Of a stretch of DNA of 64,000 nt, positions 1 through 8,123 are shown one piece after another. The translations under genes and the position numbers were made by a program. Numbering within the stretch: the stretch's first letter is position 1; every line of letters begins with the position of its first letter. The notes below the pieces were generated by a model. It did not search any database and had not been told where the DNA came from. It saw only the letters and a list, made by a program, of their open reading frames with translations. This DNA is from Candidatus Saccharibacteria bacterium oral taxon 955 (GTDB lineage: Bacteria; Patescibacteriota; Saccharimonadia; Saccharimonadales; Saccharimonadaceae): the NCBI GenBank assembly GCA_010202265.1, contig CP047918.1, positions 186,001-250,000 of the forward strand, given 5' to 3'.

Positions 1-117
1 GTCCTCAGAAAGCCGCTTACAAAAGAGGTTGAAGAGCGTATCCATGGGATTGGTTTTATGGTTCTGGTATTTTTAGTAGCCCTCGTTACGATTGCGGATA
101 TCGGAAAGCTTCGATAA
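1..117 (+). CDS. rseP: RseP-like site-2 protease, C-terminal end (partial)
   Basis: The open frame from base 1 to a TAA at 115-117 encodes the last 38 residues of a protein that begins outside the window. The tail has a basic/acidic stretch with EVEERIHGIGF, then one hydrophobic segment ending in IADIGKLR. This matches the C-terminus of M50 (RseP/RasP) intramembrane metalloproteases, whose last membrane helix follows a conserved E-x-R-x-H-x-I-G-F stretch. The catalytic HExxH is upstream and cannot be seen. The next gene starts 4 nt later, so the two membrane proteases probably share a transcript. Confidence 0.75.
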   Translation, partial: VLRKPLTKEVEERIHGIGFMVLVFLVALVTIADIGKLR

Positions 118-121
118 TGCT

Positions 122-874
122 ATGACCGAAAAGGGTAGGCAGACGTCTAATAGAAAAAAGATAGTCTCTATAGTGGGTGTTATTGTCCAGTGGAGCCTTG
201 TTGGTGTAGTTGCGTTCGTTGCCTCGACTTATCTAGCAAGTGCATTGGTGTGGGTTGTGAGGAGTGTTGGTGTTGCCTGGTCTATGGAGACTACGATTGG
301 TGCGACTGTGTATAGGGTGATGACATACATTATCCTCACCGCGATACTTGGCGGAGCGATATATTATCGTAATCGCGATCAATTCGTGTTGACTTCGGGC
401 GTGGTGAAGCTACTAACCTGGAAGGACATAGGGATTTCTCTCGCTGGAACGATTATTTATATGCTCAGCGCGACGATTGCGATTTTTGTTGCATCAAAAA
501 TCCCAGGTTTTTCTCTAGAGCAATCGCAGGACATCGGTATTGCACAGGTTTATGGACTGGATCGGCTGGTTGTGTTTGTGGTGTTTGTCGTACTGACTCC
601 GCTGTTTGAGGAGTTGATCTTTCGAGGCTTTCTCTACGGAAAACTTCGAATACGAGCGGTGCCATGGTGGCTGTCGGCGATTGTAGTGAGCGCGCTATTT
701 GGGTTGGCGCACATGCAGTGGAATGTTGCGATTGATGTATTTTGTTTGAGTATGGTGGCGTGTGCTCTACGTGAAGTTACTGGATCGATATGGGCCGGAA
801 CGTTGCTTCATATTATCAAAAACATGATTGCGTTTATAATAAAATTTGTGATTATTCAGGGTCTGGTACGATAG
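122..874 (+). CDS. CPBP family intramembrane metalloprotease
   Basis: A 250-aa polytopic membrane protein with about six to eight hydrophobic segments. It carries the CPBP/Abi (CAAX protease and bacteriocin-processing) motifs: EELIFRG near residues 163-169, a GLAHMQW histidine motif near 190, and a third motif with LLHIIKN near the C-terminus. Glu and His in these motifs form the metal site in the family. Members cleave or protect against small membrane peptides; the substrate here is unknown. ATG 122 is preferred over the in-frame TTG at 92 because 92 lies well inside rseP, while 122 follows the rseP stop by 4 nt. Second of two adjacent membrane proteases. Confidence 0.85.
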   Translation: MTEKGRQTSNRKKIVSIVGVIVQWSLVGVVAFVASTYLASALVWVVRSVGVAWSMETTIGATVYRVMTYIILTAILGGAIYYRNRDQFVLTSGVVKLLTWKDIGISLAGTIIYMLSATIAIFVASKIPGFSLEQSQDIGIAQVYGLDRLVVFVVFVVLTPLFEELIFRGFLYGKLRIRAVPWWLSAIVVSALFGLAHMQWNVAIDVFCLSMVACALREVTGSIWAGTLLHIIKNMIAFIIKFVIIQGLVR

Positions 875-927
875 ATAATTGTCGATTTATATGAGATTAT
901 TCTCTAGTGTATAGGCCATAAAGATTG

Positions 928-933
928 TACAAT
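928..933 (+). promoter_or_regulatory. -10 box of proS (TACAAT)
   Basis: TACAAT lies 10 nt before the preferred proS ATG at 944. The longest-frame ATG at 932 lies inside this hexamer and would not be in the transcript if the promoter is real. The expected mRNA starts only a few nucleotides before 944. Confidence 0.55.
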
Positions 934-943
934 GGGGTTGATT

Positions 944-2182
944 ATGAGATTATCGCAAAATATTACACGTACCCTTCGTGATACGCCTGCCGATGAGGTG
1001 TCGCGTAATGCACAATTACTAATCCGAGCAGGATTTGTTTATAAAGTAATGGCAGGTGTGTATGCTTATACGCCACTTGGCCTAAGGGTCTTAGAAAATA
1101 TCAAGCAGATTGTCCGTGAGGAGATGAATCAGGTCGGCAGTCAAGAGTTGATTATGAGCAGTCTACAGCGCAAGGATACATGGGAAGCGACTGGTCGGTG
1201 GAGTGATGAGGTGGTTGATATTTGGTTTAAGTCCGAGCTAAAGGATGGTACTGAGGTGGGATTTGGCTGGAGTCATGAAGAGGCTATCGTCGAGATGGCC
1301 AAGCAGTACGTCAAAAGTTACAAGGATCTACCTGTAAGCGTCTATCAGTTCCAGACAAAGTTACGCAACGAAATGCGCGCCAAAAGTGGCATCATGCGTG
1401 GTCGTGAATTTGTGATGAAAGACATGTATAGCATGCATGCTACAGCAGAGGACTGCGATGCGTATTACGACAGAGTAGTCGAAGCCTACAAGAGGATATA
1501 TGATCGGCTAGGTATCGGAGATAGTACCTTTGTCACGTTTGCAAGCGGTGGTGCGTTTACAAAGTTTAGTCATGAGTTCCAGACGATTTGTTCGGCGGGC
1601 GAGGATACCCTATATGTAAACGCCGACCAAACAATCGCTGTAAACGAAGAGGTGCTCGATGAAGCCGCAAAAGAGATGGAGATAGATAAGGCGTTGCTCA
1701 AGCCGGTTGTAAGTGCCGAGGTCGGTAATATATTTAAATTTGGGACCGAAAAGTCCGAGCAGATGGAGTTTTACTATACTGGAGAGGATGGTAAACGGCA
1801 TCCAGTTTATCTTGCGTCATATGGCGTTGGAGTGACCCGTGTCATGGGTGTTATTGTCGAAAAGTTTGCCGACGAAAAGGGTATAGTGTGGCCAGAGGCG
1901 ATTGCGCCAGCGAAGGTATATTTAGTACAGATTGGCGACGATTCAAAAAGACGAGCAGATGAGCTTTATGAGTCACTAAAAGACCGGGGTATTGAAGTGA
2001 TCTATGATGACCGCGACGAGCGTCCAGGGGCGAAATTTGCTGATGCGGAGCTAATGGGCATTCCTTATCGCGTGACGGTTAGCGATCGGCTGATGACCAG
2101 TGATCAGTATGAATTTACCTCTAGAGCAACAGGGGTGACTGAGCTCTTGACGCATAGCGAATTACTTGCTAAACTGAGCTAA
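944..2182 (+). CDS. proS: Prolyl-tRNA synthetase, short form without editing domain
   Basis: Class II synthetase charging tRNA-Pro, 412 aa. The N-terminus (MRLSQNITRTLRDTPADE) aligns with bacterial ProRS, so ATG 944 is preferred over ATG 932. Motif 2 is around RNEMRAKSGIMRGREF (residues about 140-155), motif 3 around SYGVGVTRVMGVI, and a C-terminal anticodon-binding domain starts near AKVYLVQIG. Bacterial ProRS is usually about 570 aa because a roughly 180-residue INS editing domain sits between motifs 2 and 3. Here that segment is only a short linker (TICSAGEDTLYVN to NIFKFGTEKS). Cis editing of Ala-tRNA-Pro is therefore absent, as is known for other short ProRS forms. Confidence 0.96.
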   Translation: MRLSQNITRTLRDTPADEVSRNAQLLIRAGFVYKVMAGVYAYTPLGLRVLENIKQIVREEMNQVGSQELIMSSLQRKDTWEATGRWSDEVVDIWFKSELKDGTEVGFGWSHEEAIVEMAKQYVKSYKDLPVSVYQFQTKLRNEMRAKSGIMRGREFVMKDMYSMHATAEDCDAYYDRVVEAYKRIYDRLGIGDSTFVTFASGGAFTKFSHEFQTICSAGEDTLYVNADQTIAVNEEVLDEAAKEMEIDKALLKPVVSAEVGNIFKFGTEKSEQMEFYYTGEDGKRHPVYLASYGVGVTRVMGVIVEKFADEKGIVWPEAIAPAKVYLVQIGDDSKRRADELYESLKDRGIEVIYDDRDERPGAKFADAELMGIPYRVTVSDRLMTSDQYEFTSRATGVTELLTHSELLAKLS

Positions 2183-2265
2183 ATCGAGATTCTTGGAGGG
2201 GAAATAACGCTAATCAATATAAGGTTAGGTCCTTCCACAGGGCTCTTGATAAGAGGTAATAAATT

Positions 2266-2718
2266 ATGAAAAAAGTATATCAAATCACAGAAGCAGGCCG
2301 AAAAGAACTTGAGGCCGAACTTGAAGAACTCAAAAGCCGTCGTGGCGACATCGCAGACAAGATTGCTGAGGCGCGTGATTATGGCGACTTGAGTGAAAAC
2401 GCCGAATATGACAGTGCTCGTGAGGAGCAGGGTCTTGTTGAGACGCGTATTGCAGAAATCGAAGATATCCTAATGAATGCCGAGGAGATCAAGGCTCGTA
2501 AGTCAAATAAGGTACAACTTGGCAGTACCGTTGAGTTAAAGAACGGTGCAAAGGCTATATACACACTAGTTGGTCCTGTTGAGGCCGATCCGTTAAACGG
2601 AAAAATCAGCAACGAGTCACCACTTGGGATTGCACTGATGGGTAAAGTAGTTGGTGATGACGTGACGATCTCAACACCGAAAGGTGATACAACCTATACG
2701 GTTGTTGCAATCTCGTAA
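2266..2718 (+). CDS. greA: Transcription elongation factor GreA
   Basis: 150 aa, normal GreA length. The N-terminal antiparallel coiled coil (residues 1-75) carries the acidic tip ARDYGDLSENAEYDSA, which enters the RNA polymerase secondary channel and stimulates cleavage of backtracked RNA. The C-terminal FKBP-like domain (about 80-150) ends in GDDVTISTPKGDTTYTVVAIS. It follows proS by 83 nt and is closed by a strong terminator. A purine-rich AAGAGG lies about 9 nt before the ATG. Confidence 0.97.
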   Translation: MKKVYQITEAGRKELEAELEELKSRRGDIADKIAEARDYGDLSENAEYDSAREEQGLVETRIAEIEDILMNAEEIKARKSNKVQLGSTVELKNGAKAIYTLVGPVEADPLNGKISNESPLGIALMGKVVGDDVTISTPKGDTTYTVVAIS

Positions 2719-2736
2719 GCCTAGCTATAAATAGTT

Positions 2737-2775
2737 CAATACTCCGCTAGATGTAGCGGAGTATTGTGTATTTTA
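2737..2775 (+). terminator. Rho-independent terminator after greA
   Basis: A perfect 13-bp stem (2737-2749 with 2754-2766) around a 4-nt loop, followed by a T-rich tail. It lies 18 nt after the greA stop and closes the proS-greA unit. Confidence 0.85.
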
Positions 2776-2931
2776 CACAAATTAAACACTAGCTATAGTG
2801 TGGGTAGTGGGTTAATATGGTACTAAGTACGCCTAGGGGGCGGCTAGAAATTAAACGAATCAAGAGCGATGCGCTATCGGGGTGTGAGTCTTTTTGGGTA
2901 AGCACATCATTCTTTTTATATTGGGGGATTT

Positions 2932-4215
2932 ATGATAAAGGGAGAACAAGTGACAAGGACGGCAGTACAGTCTGAGGTTGTGTTGCCGGTAGGTGAACGG
3001 GGTGAGGTTGACTATAGTGGTGTTGTGAGCGGGCAAGCATTAGCAACGCAGGAGCAGATTGATGCCGCTGACGAAGTGATTCGTGAACTTGGGTTTGACC
3101 CAGATACGGTTGGTGCGACGGTCCAATTCCGTCGTCCTCGGGACGAGAATGGCCAGATCATGAGTGATCAGCCAATGACGTCAGCGACTGTTGATGCACT
3201 TTGGATAAAGAAGCCAATGCCACGTAAGATGTCGGGTGAGGAGTTTTCGTACGTACAGCCAGCTCCCGCTGTCGTGCGACCGACAAAAACACGGGTTCGT
3301 ACCATGAACCGTCGCTCAGACAAGACGGCACTAGTGATACCTGATATCCAGATTGGTCGTCGATTAGACACGAGCGGTCAGTGGCATAACTTTCATGATG
3401 TTGAGGCGATTGAGGTGGCGCGTATGCTGGCTAGATATATCAAGCCAGATTACATTATTTTCAACGGTGACAACAATGACTTTCCGAGCCTCGGCAAACA
3501 TGGCGCTGACCCTACGGTGTGTGGCACAGTCAACTGGACGCTTCAACAAAATCACGATGTTTATGCGGGGTTTGCAGCCGACTCTCCAGAGTCGATTCAG
3601 CGTGTTCTGAGCGGCAACCACGACAATCGGCTACCGAGATACATCCGAGAGGGTGCCCCTGAACTGATTGGTATTCGTCAGGCTGGCGCAAACGGACGCT
3701 TAGGTGGGTTGGCACTTACAATGGATTGGCTAACGAACCTTCAGGCACTTCGTGATCAGGGGGTTGATATTCAATGGCTCGAGGGGTATCCAAATAATGA
3801 TTATTGGTTAAATGATCGGCTTCGTATTATCCACGGTGATATGGTCAATAGCAAGGGTAGCACAGCCGCAAAACTACTCAACAATAACCCTATGTCGTCA
3901 GTTATTTTTGGGCACGTTCATCGAATAGAGTCACACTACAAGACGACAATGGGCTCGGGTGGTCGACCAGTACAACACTCGGCTCACTCGTTTGGTACGC
4001 TGGCGCGTGTTGATGGTGCTGTGCCGAGCTATCATAGCTCGCTTGGTGCCGATGAATCACCGATGAGATATTTTGAGAACTGGCAACAGGGAGTTGGTCT
4101 CGTTGAGTTCAAAAAAGGCGACGCACCGTTCAATGTGACGCCGATACCTATACATACGCACGATGGTCACGTTGCGTTTTTTGATGGCAAAGAGTTTCGT
4201 CCAACCGCAGCCTAA
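2932..4215 (+). CDS. Calcineurin-like metallophosphoesterase with N-terminal extension
   Basis: 427 aa. From about residue 135 the metallophosphoesterase motifs appear in order: VIPDIQIG (first motif, D-x-Q instead of D-x-H), FNGDNNDF, SGNHDNR, IIHGD and FGHVHR. Most metal ligands are present, so a di-metal hydrolase of nucleic acids, nucleotides or other phosphoesters is likely. The layout resembles phage-borne phosphoesterases, but the substrate cannot be named. Residues 1-125 are a separate region; around residues 40-60 it contains a QIDAADEVIRELGFDPDT motif resembling part of the coiled-coil protein at 28511. A GGGGGAT ribosome site lies 2 nt before the ATG. Single gene between greA and lysS. 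Confidence 0.75.
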   Translation: MIKGEQVTRTAVQSEVVLPVGERGEVDYSGVVSGQALATQEQIDAADEVIRELGFDPDTVGATVQFRRPRDENGQIMSDQPMTSATVDALWIKKPMPRKMSGEEFSYVQPAPAVVRPTKTRVRTMNRRSDKTALVIPDIQIGRRLDTSGQWHNFHDVEAIEVARMLARYIKPDYIIFNGDNNDFPSLGKHGADPTVCGTVNWTLQQNHDVYAGFAADSPESIQRVLSGNHDNRLPRYIREGAPELIGIRQAGANGRLGGLALTMDWLTNLQALRDQGVDIQWLEGYPNNDYWLNDRLRIIHGDMVNSKGSTAAKLLNNNPMSSVIFGHVHRIESHYKTTMGSGGRPVQHSAHSFGTLARVDGAVPSYHSSLGADESPMRYFENWQQGVGLVEFKKGDAPFNVTPIPIHTHDGHVAFFDGKEFRPTAA

Positions 4216-4259
4216 GGCTATTGCGTATAGACTGCCTCTAAAAATGGGGCGGTTTTTGG

Positions 4260-4265
4260 TATAAT
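4260..4265 (+). promoter_or_regulatory. -10 box of lysS (TGG-TATAAT)
   Basis: An extended -10 element, TGG followed by TATAAT, ends 10 nt before ATG 4276. The longest-frame ATG at 4264 overlaps the hexamer. The predicted transcript begins about 4 nt before 4276, so the message is nearly leaderless. Confidence 0.65.
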
Positions 4266-4275
4266 GTCAGTAATT

Positions 4276-5787
4276 ATGGCAACTATGAAAGAACTGCGCG
4301 ATGAGCGCCTACGCAAACTAGAGCAACTAAAAACCTTAGGGGTTGACCCATACCCGTCTGAGTCGAGCCGAAGTAACGAAATAAAGGAAGTGATTGACAA
4401 CTTCGAAGAGTTCTCTGGGGATACTGTAACTCTTGCTGGCAGGCTCATCGCGACTCGAAAATTTGGTAAACTGGCGTTTTTTGTTTTGCGTGACATGAGC
4501 GGGCAGATCCAACTCTTTATTAAAAGCGACCTCATAGAACCGCTTAACGCCAAGAATTCACAGCTCGGCATGAGCGAACTAAATCTTTTGGATCCAGGCG
4601 ATTTTATTGAGGCAACTGGTGTGGTAATTACAACAAAGACAGGCGAGAAAAGTCTTGAGGTGCATAAATTGCGTCTTTTGACCAAGTCACTTCGTGGTAT
4701 GCCAACAGAGCAGGAGGGCTTCACCAATAAAGAAGAGCGACTCCGTCGTCGTTATGTAGATATGAACGTCAACCGTGGGGTGCGTGATCGTTTTGTTCGG
4801 CGTAGTAAGTTTTGGCGGGCAACACGTAAATATCTCGATGATCACGGTTTTGTAGAGGTAAATATTCCAGTTCTCGAGCATACAACTGGTGGTGCAGACG
4901 CTAATCCGTTTGTGACTCATATGGATGCGCTTGATCAAGATTTTTATCTGCGCATCTCACACGAGTTGCCGCTCAAGCGTTTATTGGGTGCTGGGTTTGA
5001 AAAAGTCTATGACCTCGGTCCTCGCTTTCGTAACGAGAATTACTCTGACGAACACCTACCAGAGCATATTGCGATGGAGTGGTATTGGGCGTACGCTAAC
5101 TGGCAAGACGGCATGAAGTTTATGGAGGGTATGTATAAGTACGTTCTCGAGGAGACGTTTGGTACTCTGCAGTTTAATGTCCGTGGTTTTGAGATTGATA
5201 TGGATAGAGACTGGGAGGTCTGGGATTATGCAACGGTGATCCGTGATCGTTATGGGATTGATATCTATGATACGACGATAGAAGAGGTCGCCACAAAGCT
5301 CAAGGAAAACGGTCTGGAGGTTGAAAAGACCGATAGTATTCCTCGTGGTATTGATAAACTCTGGAAGAATATTCGTAAAGACGTTGTTGGTCCTGTTTGG
5401 CTGGTAAATACACCAAAGTTTATATCACCACTTGCAAAGAGTAGTATCGATGACCCTAATACTGTCCAGAGATTCCAGCCAATTATGCTTGGTAGTGAGC
5501 TAGGAAATGGTTTTTCGGAGCTTAATGACCCGATCGATCAATACGGTCGCTTTATAGAGCAGCAGGCGATGCGTGATAGTGGTGACGACGAAGCGATGAT
5601 GCTAGATATTGATTACGTCGAAATGCTTGAGTATGGTATGCCGCCAGCTTGTGGTTGGGGGTACTCTGAGCGTGTGTTCTGGATGTTTGAGGGCGTGACA
5701 GCTCGTGAGGGGGTGCCATTTCCCCAGCTACGTCACGAATATGATGAAACGACGAAGAAGCTATATCCTGAGGCAAACCTGAAGTAG
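4276..5787 (+). CDS. lysS: Lysyl-tRNA synthetase, class II
   Basis: 503 aa, normal class II LysRS length. The N-terminal OB-fold anticodon-binding domain (about 50-150) contains LAGRLIATRKFGKLAFF. The class II catalytic core has motif 2 in LGPRFRNENYSDEHLPEH, the lysine-pocket segment GNGFSELNDP, and a motif 3 reading PACGWGYSERVFWMF. This motif 3 differs from the usual G-x-G-I-G-I-D-R-L of LysRS but keeps the glycines and the arginine. ATG 4276 is chosen because the upstream ATG lies inside the -10 box; ATG 4285 is another option. Two further lysyl-tRNA synthetases occur at 43329 and 44781. Confidence 0.94.
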   Translation: MATMKELRDERLRKLEQLKTLGVDPYPSESSRSNEIKEVIDNFEEFSGDTVTLAGRLIATRKFGKLAFFVLRDMSGQIQLFIKSDLIEPLNAKNSQLGMSELNLLDPGDFIEATGVVITTKTGEKSLEVHKLRLLTKSLRGMPTEQEGFTNKEERLRRRYVDMNVNRGVRDRFVRRSKFWRATRKYLDDHGFVEVNIPVLEHTTGGADANPFVTHMDALDQDFYLRISHELPLKRLLGAGFEKVYDLGPRFRNENYSDEHLPEHIAMEWYWAYANWQDGMKFMEGMYKYVLEETFGTLQFNVRGFEIDMDRDWEVWDYATVIRDRYGIDIYDTTIEEVATKLKENGLEVEKTDSIPRGIDKLWKNIRKDVVGPVWLVNTPKFISPLAKSSIDDPNTVQRFQPIMLGSELGNGFSELNDPIDQYGRFIEQQAMRDSGDDEAMMLDIDYVEMLEYGMPPACGWGYSERVFWMFEGVTAREGVPFPQLRHEYDETTKKLYPEANLK

Positions 5788-5806
5788 GAGTCTATAAAAT
5801 ATAAAT

Positions 5807-5834
5807 AAATACACCTCTTATAGAGGTGTATTTT
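5807..5834. terminator. Bidirectional terminator between lysS and the minus-strand gene at 5850
   Basis: A perfect 12-bp stem (5807-5818 with 5822-5833) and a 3-nt loop, flanked by T-rich sequence in both directions. It lies between two convergent genes and can serve both. Confidence 0.8.
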
Positions 5835-5849
5835 GTAGACTTGGTCTAT

Positions 5850-6332
5850 TTATTTTTTACCAAACAGGCGAGCAAAAAAGCCTGGTTTCTGTGGCGCAGT
5901 ATCTGGAGATGCTGGCGCCGAAGGGGCGACCGTCGGTGGAGTGGTTTCAGCGGTAGGGTTTATGACTGATGTTTCGACAGTGGCAGCTGGTTCAGTAGCT
6001 GTTGCTTCATCGGCAGGTGCAGGTGTATTGATCGTATCCGGATTAGTGACCGGGTTGGCTACGGGAGTTTCGATGACTGCGGGCTCCGTGGCGACGGGCT
6101 GTTCGGGTACTTCTATTGTGGGTGACGAGGCTAGCTCGTCAGCCATTGATGCTTGAATGTCTGAACTAGCTGTTCCTACTGCAGTAGTTTGCGCGTCATT
6201 GGTGGTATTGTTGGTTGGCATTGTCTCTGTGACCGGCTCGATAGATTGAGGCACCGCCTCTATCGAAGCCTCAGCCCCAGGAATTGGGGGAGTCGTTGTA
6301 CTTGAGGGTGGAGTAGGTTGTTCTGTTTCCAT
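5850..6332 (-). CDS. Pro/Thr/Ala-rich low-complexity protein with basic C-terminal tip
   Basis: 160 aa from the ATG at 6332. Almost the whole protein is low-complexity Pro, Thr, Ala, Val and Glu repeats (TEP, ETP and PVA runs) without predicted folded domains. It ends in a short amphipathic basic tip, GFFARLFGKK, of the kind that can touch a membrane or a partner protein. There is no signal peptide or membrane segment. A longer reading to 6578 is less likely because a good promoter sits at 6370-6398, inside that extension. The function is unknown. The terminator with lysS is shared. Confidence 0.6.
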   Translation of the reverse strand: METEQPTPPSSTTTPPIPGAEASIEAVPQSIEPVTETMPTNNTTNDAQTTAVGTASSDIQASMADELASSPTIEVPEQPVATEPAVIETPVANPVTNPDTINTPAPADEATATEPAATVETSVINPTAETTPPTVAPSAPASPDTAPQKPGFFARLFGKK

Positions 6333-6369
6333 GGTGGTTTTTCTTTGTTTATGGCTTATGTTGTCTCTC

Positions 6370-6398
6370 ATACTAGCATAAACATTATAAATCGTCAA
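6370..6398 (-). promoter_or_regulatory. Promoter of the minus-strand low-complexity gene
   Basis: On the minus strand TTGACG (6393-6398) and TAGTAT (6370-6375) are separated by exactly 17 nt. The predicted start leaves a leader of about 30 nt to the ATG at 6332, which supports that start. Confidence 0.6.
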
Positions 6399-6446
6399 TA
6401 GATAACAGGGGTGGAAAAAATAATATAAGCACAGGGTTTTATGGGT

Positions 6447-6452
6447 TATAAT
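6447..6452 (+). promoter_or_regulatory. -10 box upstream of uppP (TATAAT)
   Basis: A perfect TATAAT 55 nt before the GTG start of uppP. No good -35 box is visible. The leader then carries the ribosome site AGGGGAG. Confidence 0.45.
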
Positions 6453-6507
6453 TAAGGTAAGTGATAAGTAGCCTGACTCGTAGCGGGGTTTTGGTAGGGG
6501 AGTAAGA

Positions 6508-7347
6508 GTGAATATTGTCCATGCAGTTATCCTCGGGATTGTCGAGGGTGTAACGGAATTTTTGCCAGTTTCGAGCACTGGTCATCTTACGATTGTAGAG
6601 AAGGTCTTTGGCTACAAAATTGATGACCCTGGCGTTACTGCATTTACGGCAATTATCCAGATCGGTGCAATTGTAGCTGCCGTATGGTACTTCCGTGCTG
6701 ATATTGTTCGGATACTTTCGGCGTGGACTAGAGGTTTGTTTGATCGCTCTAGCCGCAAGGAGGCCGACTATCGTTATGGCTGGGCGATTATTCTCGGGTC
6801 TATGCCGATTGCAGTTGTTGGACTGCTGTTTCGTCATACAATTGAGACGACCTTTCGGAATATGTGGTGGGTGGCGGGCGCTTTGATTGCGTGGAGTGCT
6901 GTGATGTGGCTAGCTGATCGTTTTGCGTCGCAAAGACGTACTGAAAAGGCGGTGGGCTGGCGAGATACATTATGTATTGGACTTGCGCAGTGTTTAGCTT
7001 TGATTCCTGGTGTAAGTCGTAGTGGTGCTACGATGTCAGCGGGTCTTGTTGCGGGGCTGGATCGAGTAGCAGTGACTAAGCTGAGTTTTTTTCTCGGGAT
7101 TCCAGCTCTGGTTGCGGCAGGTATGATGCAGGCTGTTACTAAATATGACGATATTGTGATTCATGGTGTTGGCTGGACCCCGACGCTTGTCGCTACGGCT
7201 GTGTCGGGCCTGGTTGGGTATTTTTCGATTGCTTGGCTCTTGAAGTTTATCGCAAACAATACTTTTTCGTTATTTATCTGGTATCGCGTAATCATTGGCT
7301 TAGCGATAACTGTCTTAATAATTAGCGGTGCGATAGCTGTAGTGTAA
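6508..7347 (+). CDS. uppP: Undecaprenyl-diphosphatase (BacA/UppP)
   Basis: 279-aa polytopic membrane enzyme that dephosphorylates undecaprenyl pyrophosphate to recycle the lipid carrier for peptidoglycan synthesis. Both family signatures are present: GIVEGVTEFLPVSSTGHL at residues 10-27 and PGVSRSGATMSAGL near 170, with the catalytic Glu and Ser/Arg residues intact. The GTG start is supported by AGGGGAG about 8 nt upstream. An ABC exporter gene begins 8 nt after the stop, so the genes are probably cotranscribed. It complements murD, mraY and the PBP elsewhere in the window. Confidence 0.96.
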   Translation: MNIVHAVILGIVEGVTEFLPVSSTGHLTIVEKVFGYKIDDPGVTAFTAIIQIGAIVAAVWYFRADIVRILSAWTRGLFDRSSRKEADYRYGWAIILGSMPIAVVGLLFRHTIETTFRNMWWVAGALIAWSAVMWLADRFASQRRTEKAVGWRDTLCIGLAQCLALIPGVSRSGATMSAGLVAGLDRVAVTKLSFFLGIPALVAAGMMQAVTKYDDIVIHGVGWTPTLVATAVSGLVGYFSIAWLLKFIANNTFSLFIWYRVIIGLAITVLIISGAIAVV

Positions 7348-7355
7348 GGGGGATT

Positions 7356-8123
7356 ATGATTGAAGTAAAAAATATTACCAAGATATATGGTAAGAAGAAA
7401 AATATATTTACTGCGCTTAAAGATGTTAGCATGACGATAGAGGATGGTACGAGTGTAGCTATCTTAGGGAAGTCGGGCTCCGGTAAATCTACTCTTATGC
7501 ACGCTATTTCAGGACTAGACAAGCCACAACAGGGTCAGGTGCTTGTTGATGGCGAGGACATCTTGCGTCTAAGTGCGCGGGCGACTGATAGGTTTCGTGC
7601 TAAGAAGATGGGGTTTGTTTTTCAGAGTTTCTTTGTTGAGGGTGGCGAAACGTGCTACGACAATGTGAGTCTTTCTCTTGAGACAGCTGGTGTCGCCAGG
7701 TCAAGGCGCCGACGACGTATCGAGCGAGCTTTGGCGGCGGTAGACTTGGGTGAAAAGATTAAGTCGCGCGCCAAAGACCTCAGCGGTGGCCAGAAACAAC
7801 GTTTAGCAATTGCTCGTGCGATTGTGTGTCAGCCTAAGATATTGTTTGCCGATGAACCTACGGGTAATCTTGATTCGACTACGGCGAAGGTGGTGGAGGA
7901 TTTACTGTTCAGCTACCAGAAGGAAAATGGTGCAATATTAATTATTGTGACACACGATGAAGACTTGGCTGCACGTTGTGACGTAGTTGTGAGAATAAAA
8001 GACGGCGAAGTAGTCAAAATAGAGGCAAGTCATCTGGCTAAAAAGGTTTCGCGTCGTACTGCCTCATCCCCGAGGAAGAGCGTGGGGACCACTCGGCCAT
8101 CAGCAAAAAGGAGGATTCAATAA
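7356..8123 (+). CDS. ABC transporter ATP-binding protein (MacB/LolD type)
   Basis: 255 aa. Walker A is GKSGSGKST (about 40-48), the Q-loop is FQSFFV, the signature is LSGGQKQRLAIARA, Walker B is ILFADEPTGNLDS, and the switch histidine is in VTHDE. The arrangement matches the MacB/LolD/FtsE group of mechanotransmission ABC systems. After about residue 225 there is a basic, Ser/Arg-rich tail (KKVSRRTASSPRKS) not needed for the fold. The TAATG overlap with the permease shows translational coupling. The substrate is unknown. Confidence 0.9.
   Translation: MIEVKNITKIYGKKKNIFTALKDVSMTIEDGTSVAILGKSGSGKSTLMHAISGLDKPQQGQVLVDGEDILRLSARATDRFRAKKMGFVFQSFFVEGGETCYDNVSLSLETAGVARSRRRRRIERALAAVDLGEKIKSRAKDLSGGQKQRLAIARAIVCQPKILFADEPTGNLDSTTAKVVEDLLFSYQKENGAILIIVTHDEDLAARCDVVVRIKDGEVVKIEASHLAKKVSRRTASSPRKSVGTTRPSAKRRIQ

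Noticed and set aside
2818..2982. 54-codon frame upstream of the phosphoesterase gene
   Set aside because: It overlaps the start of the next gene, has no good ribosome site, and shows no recognisable composition or family.
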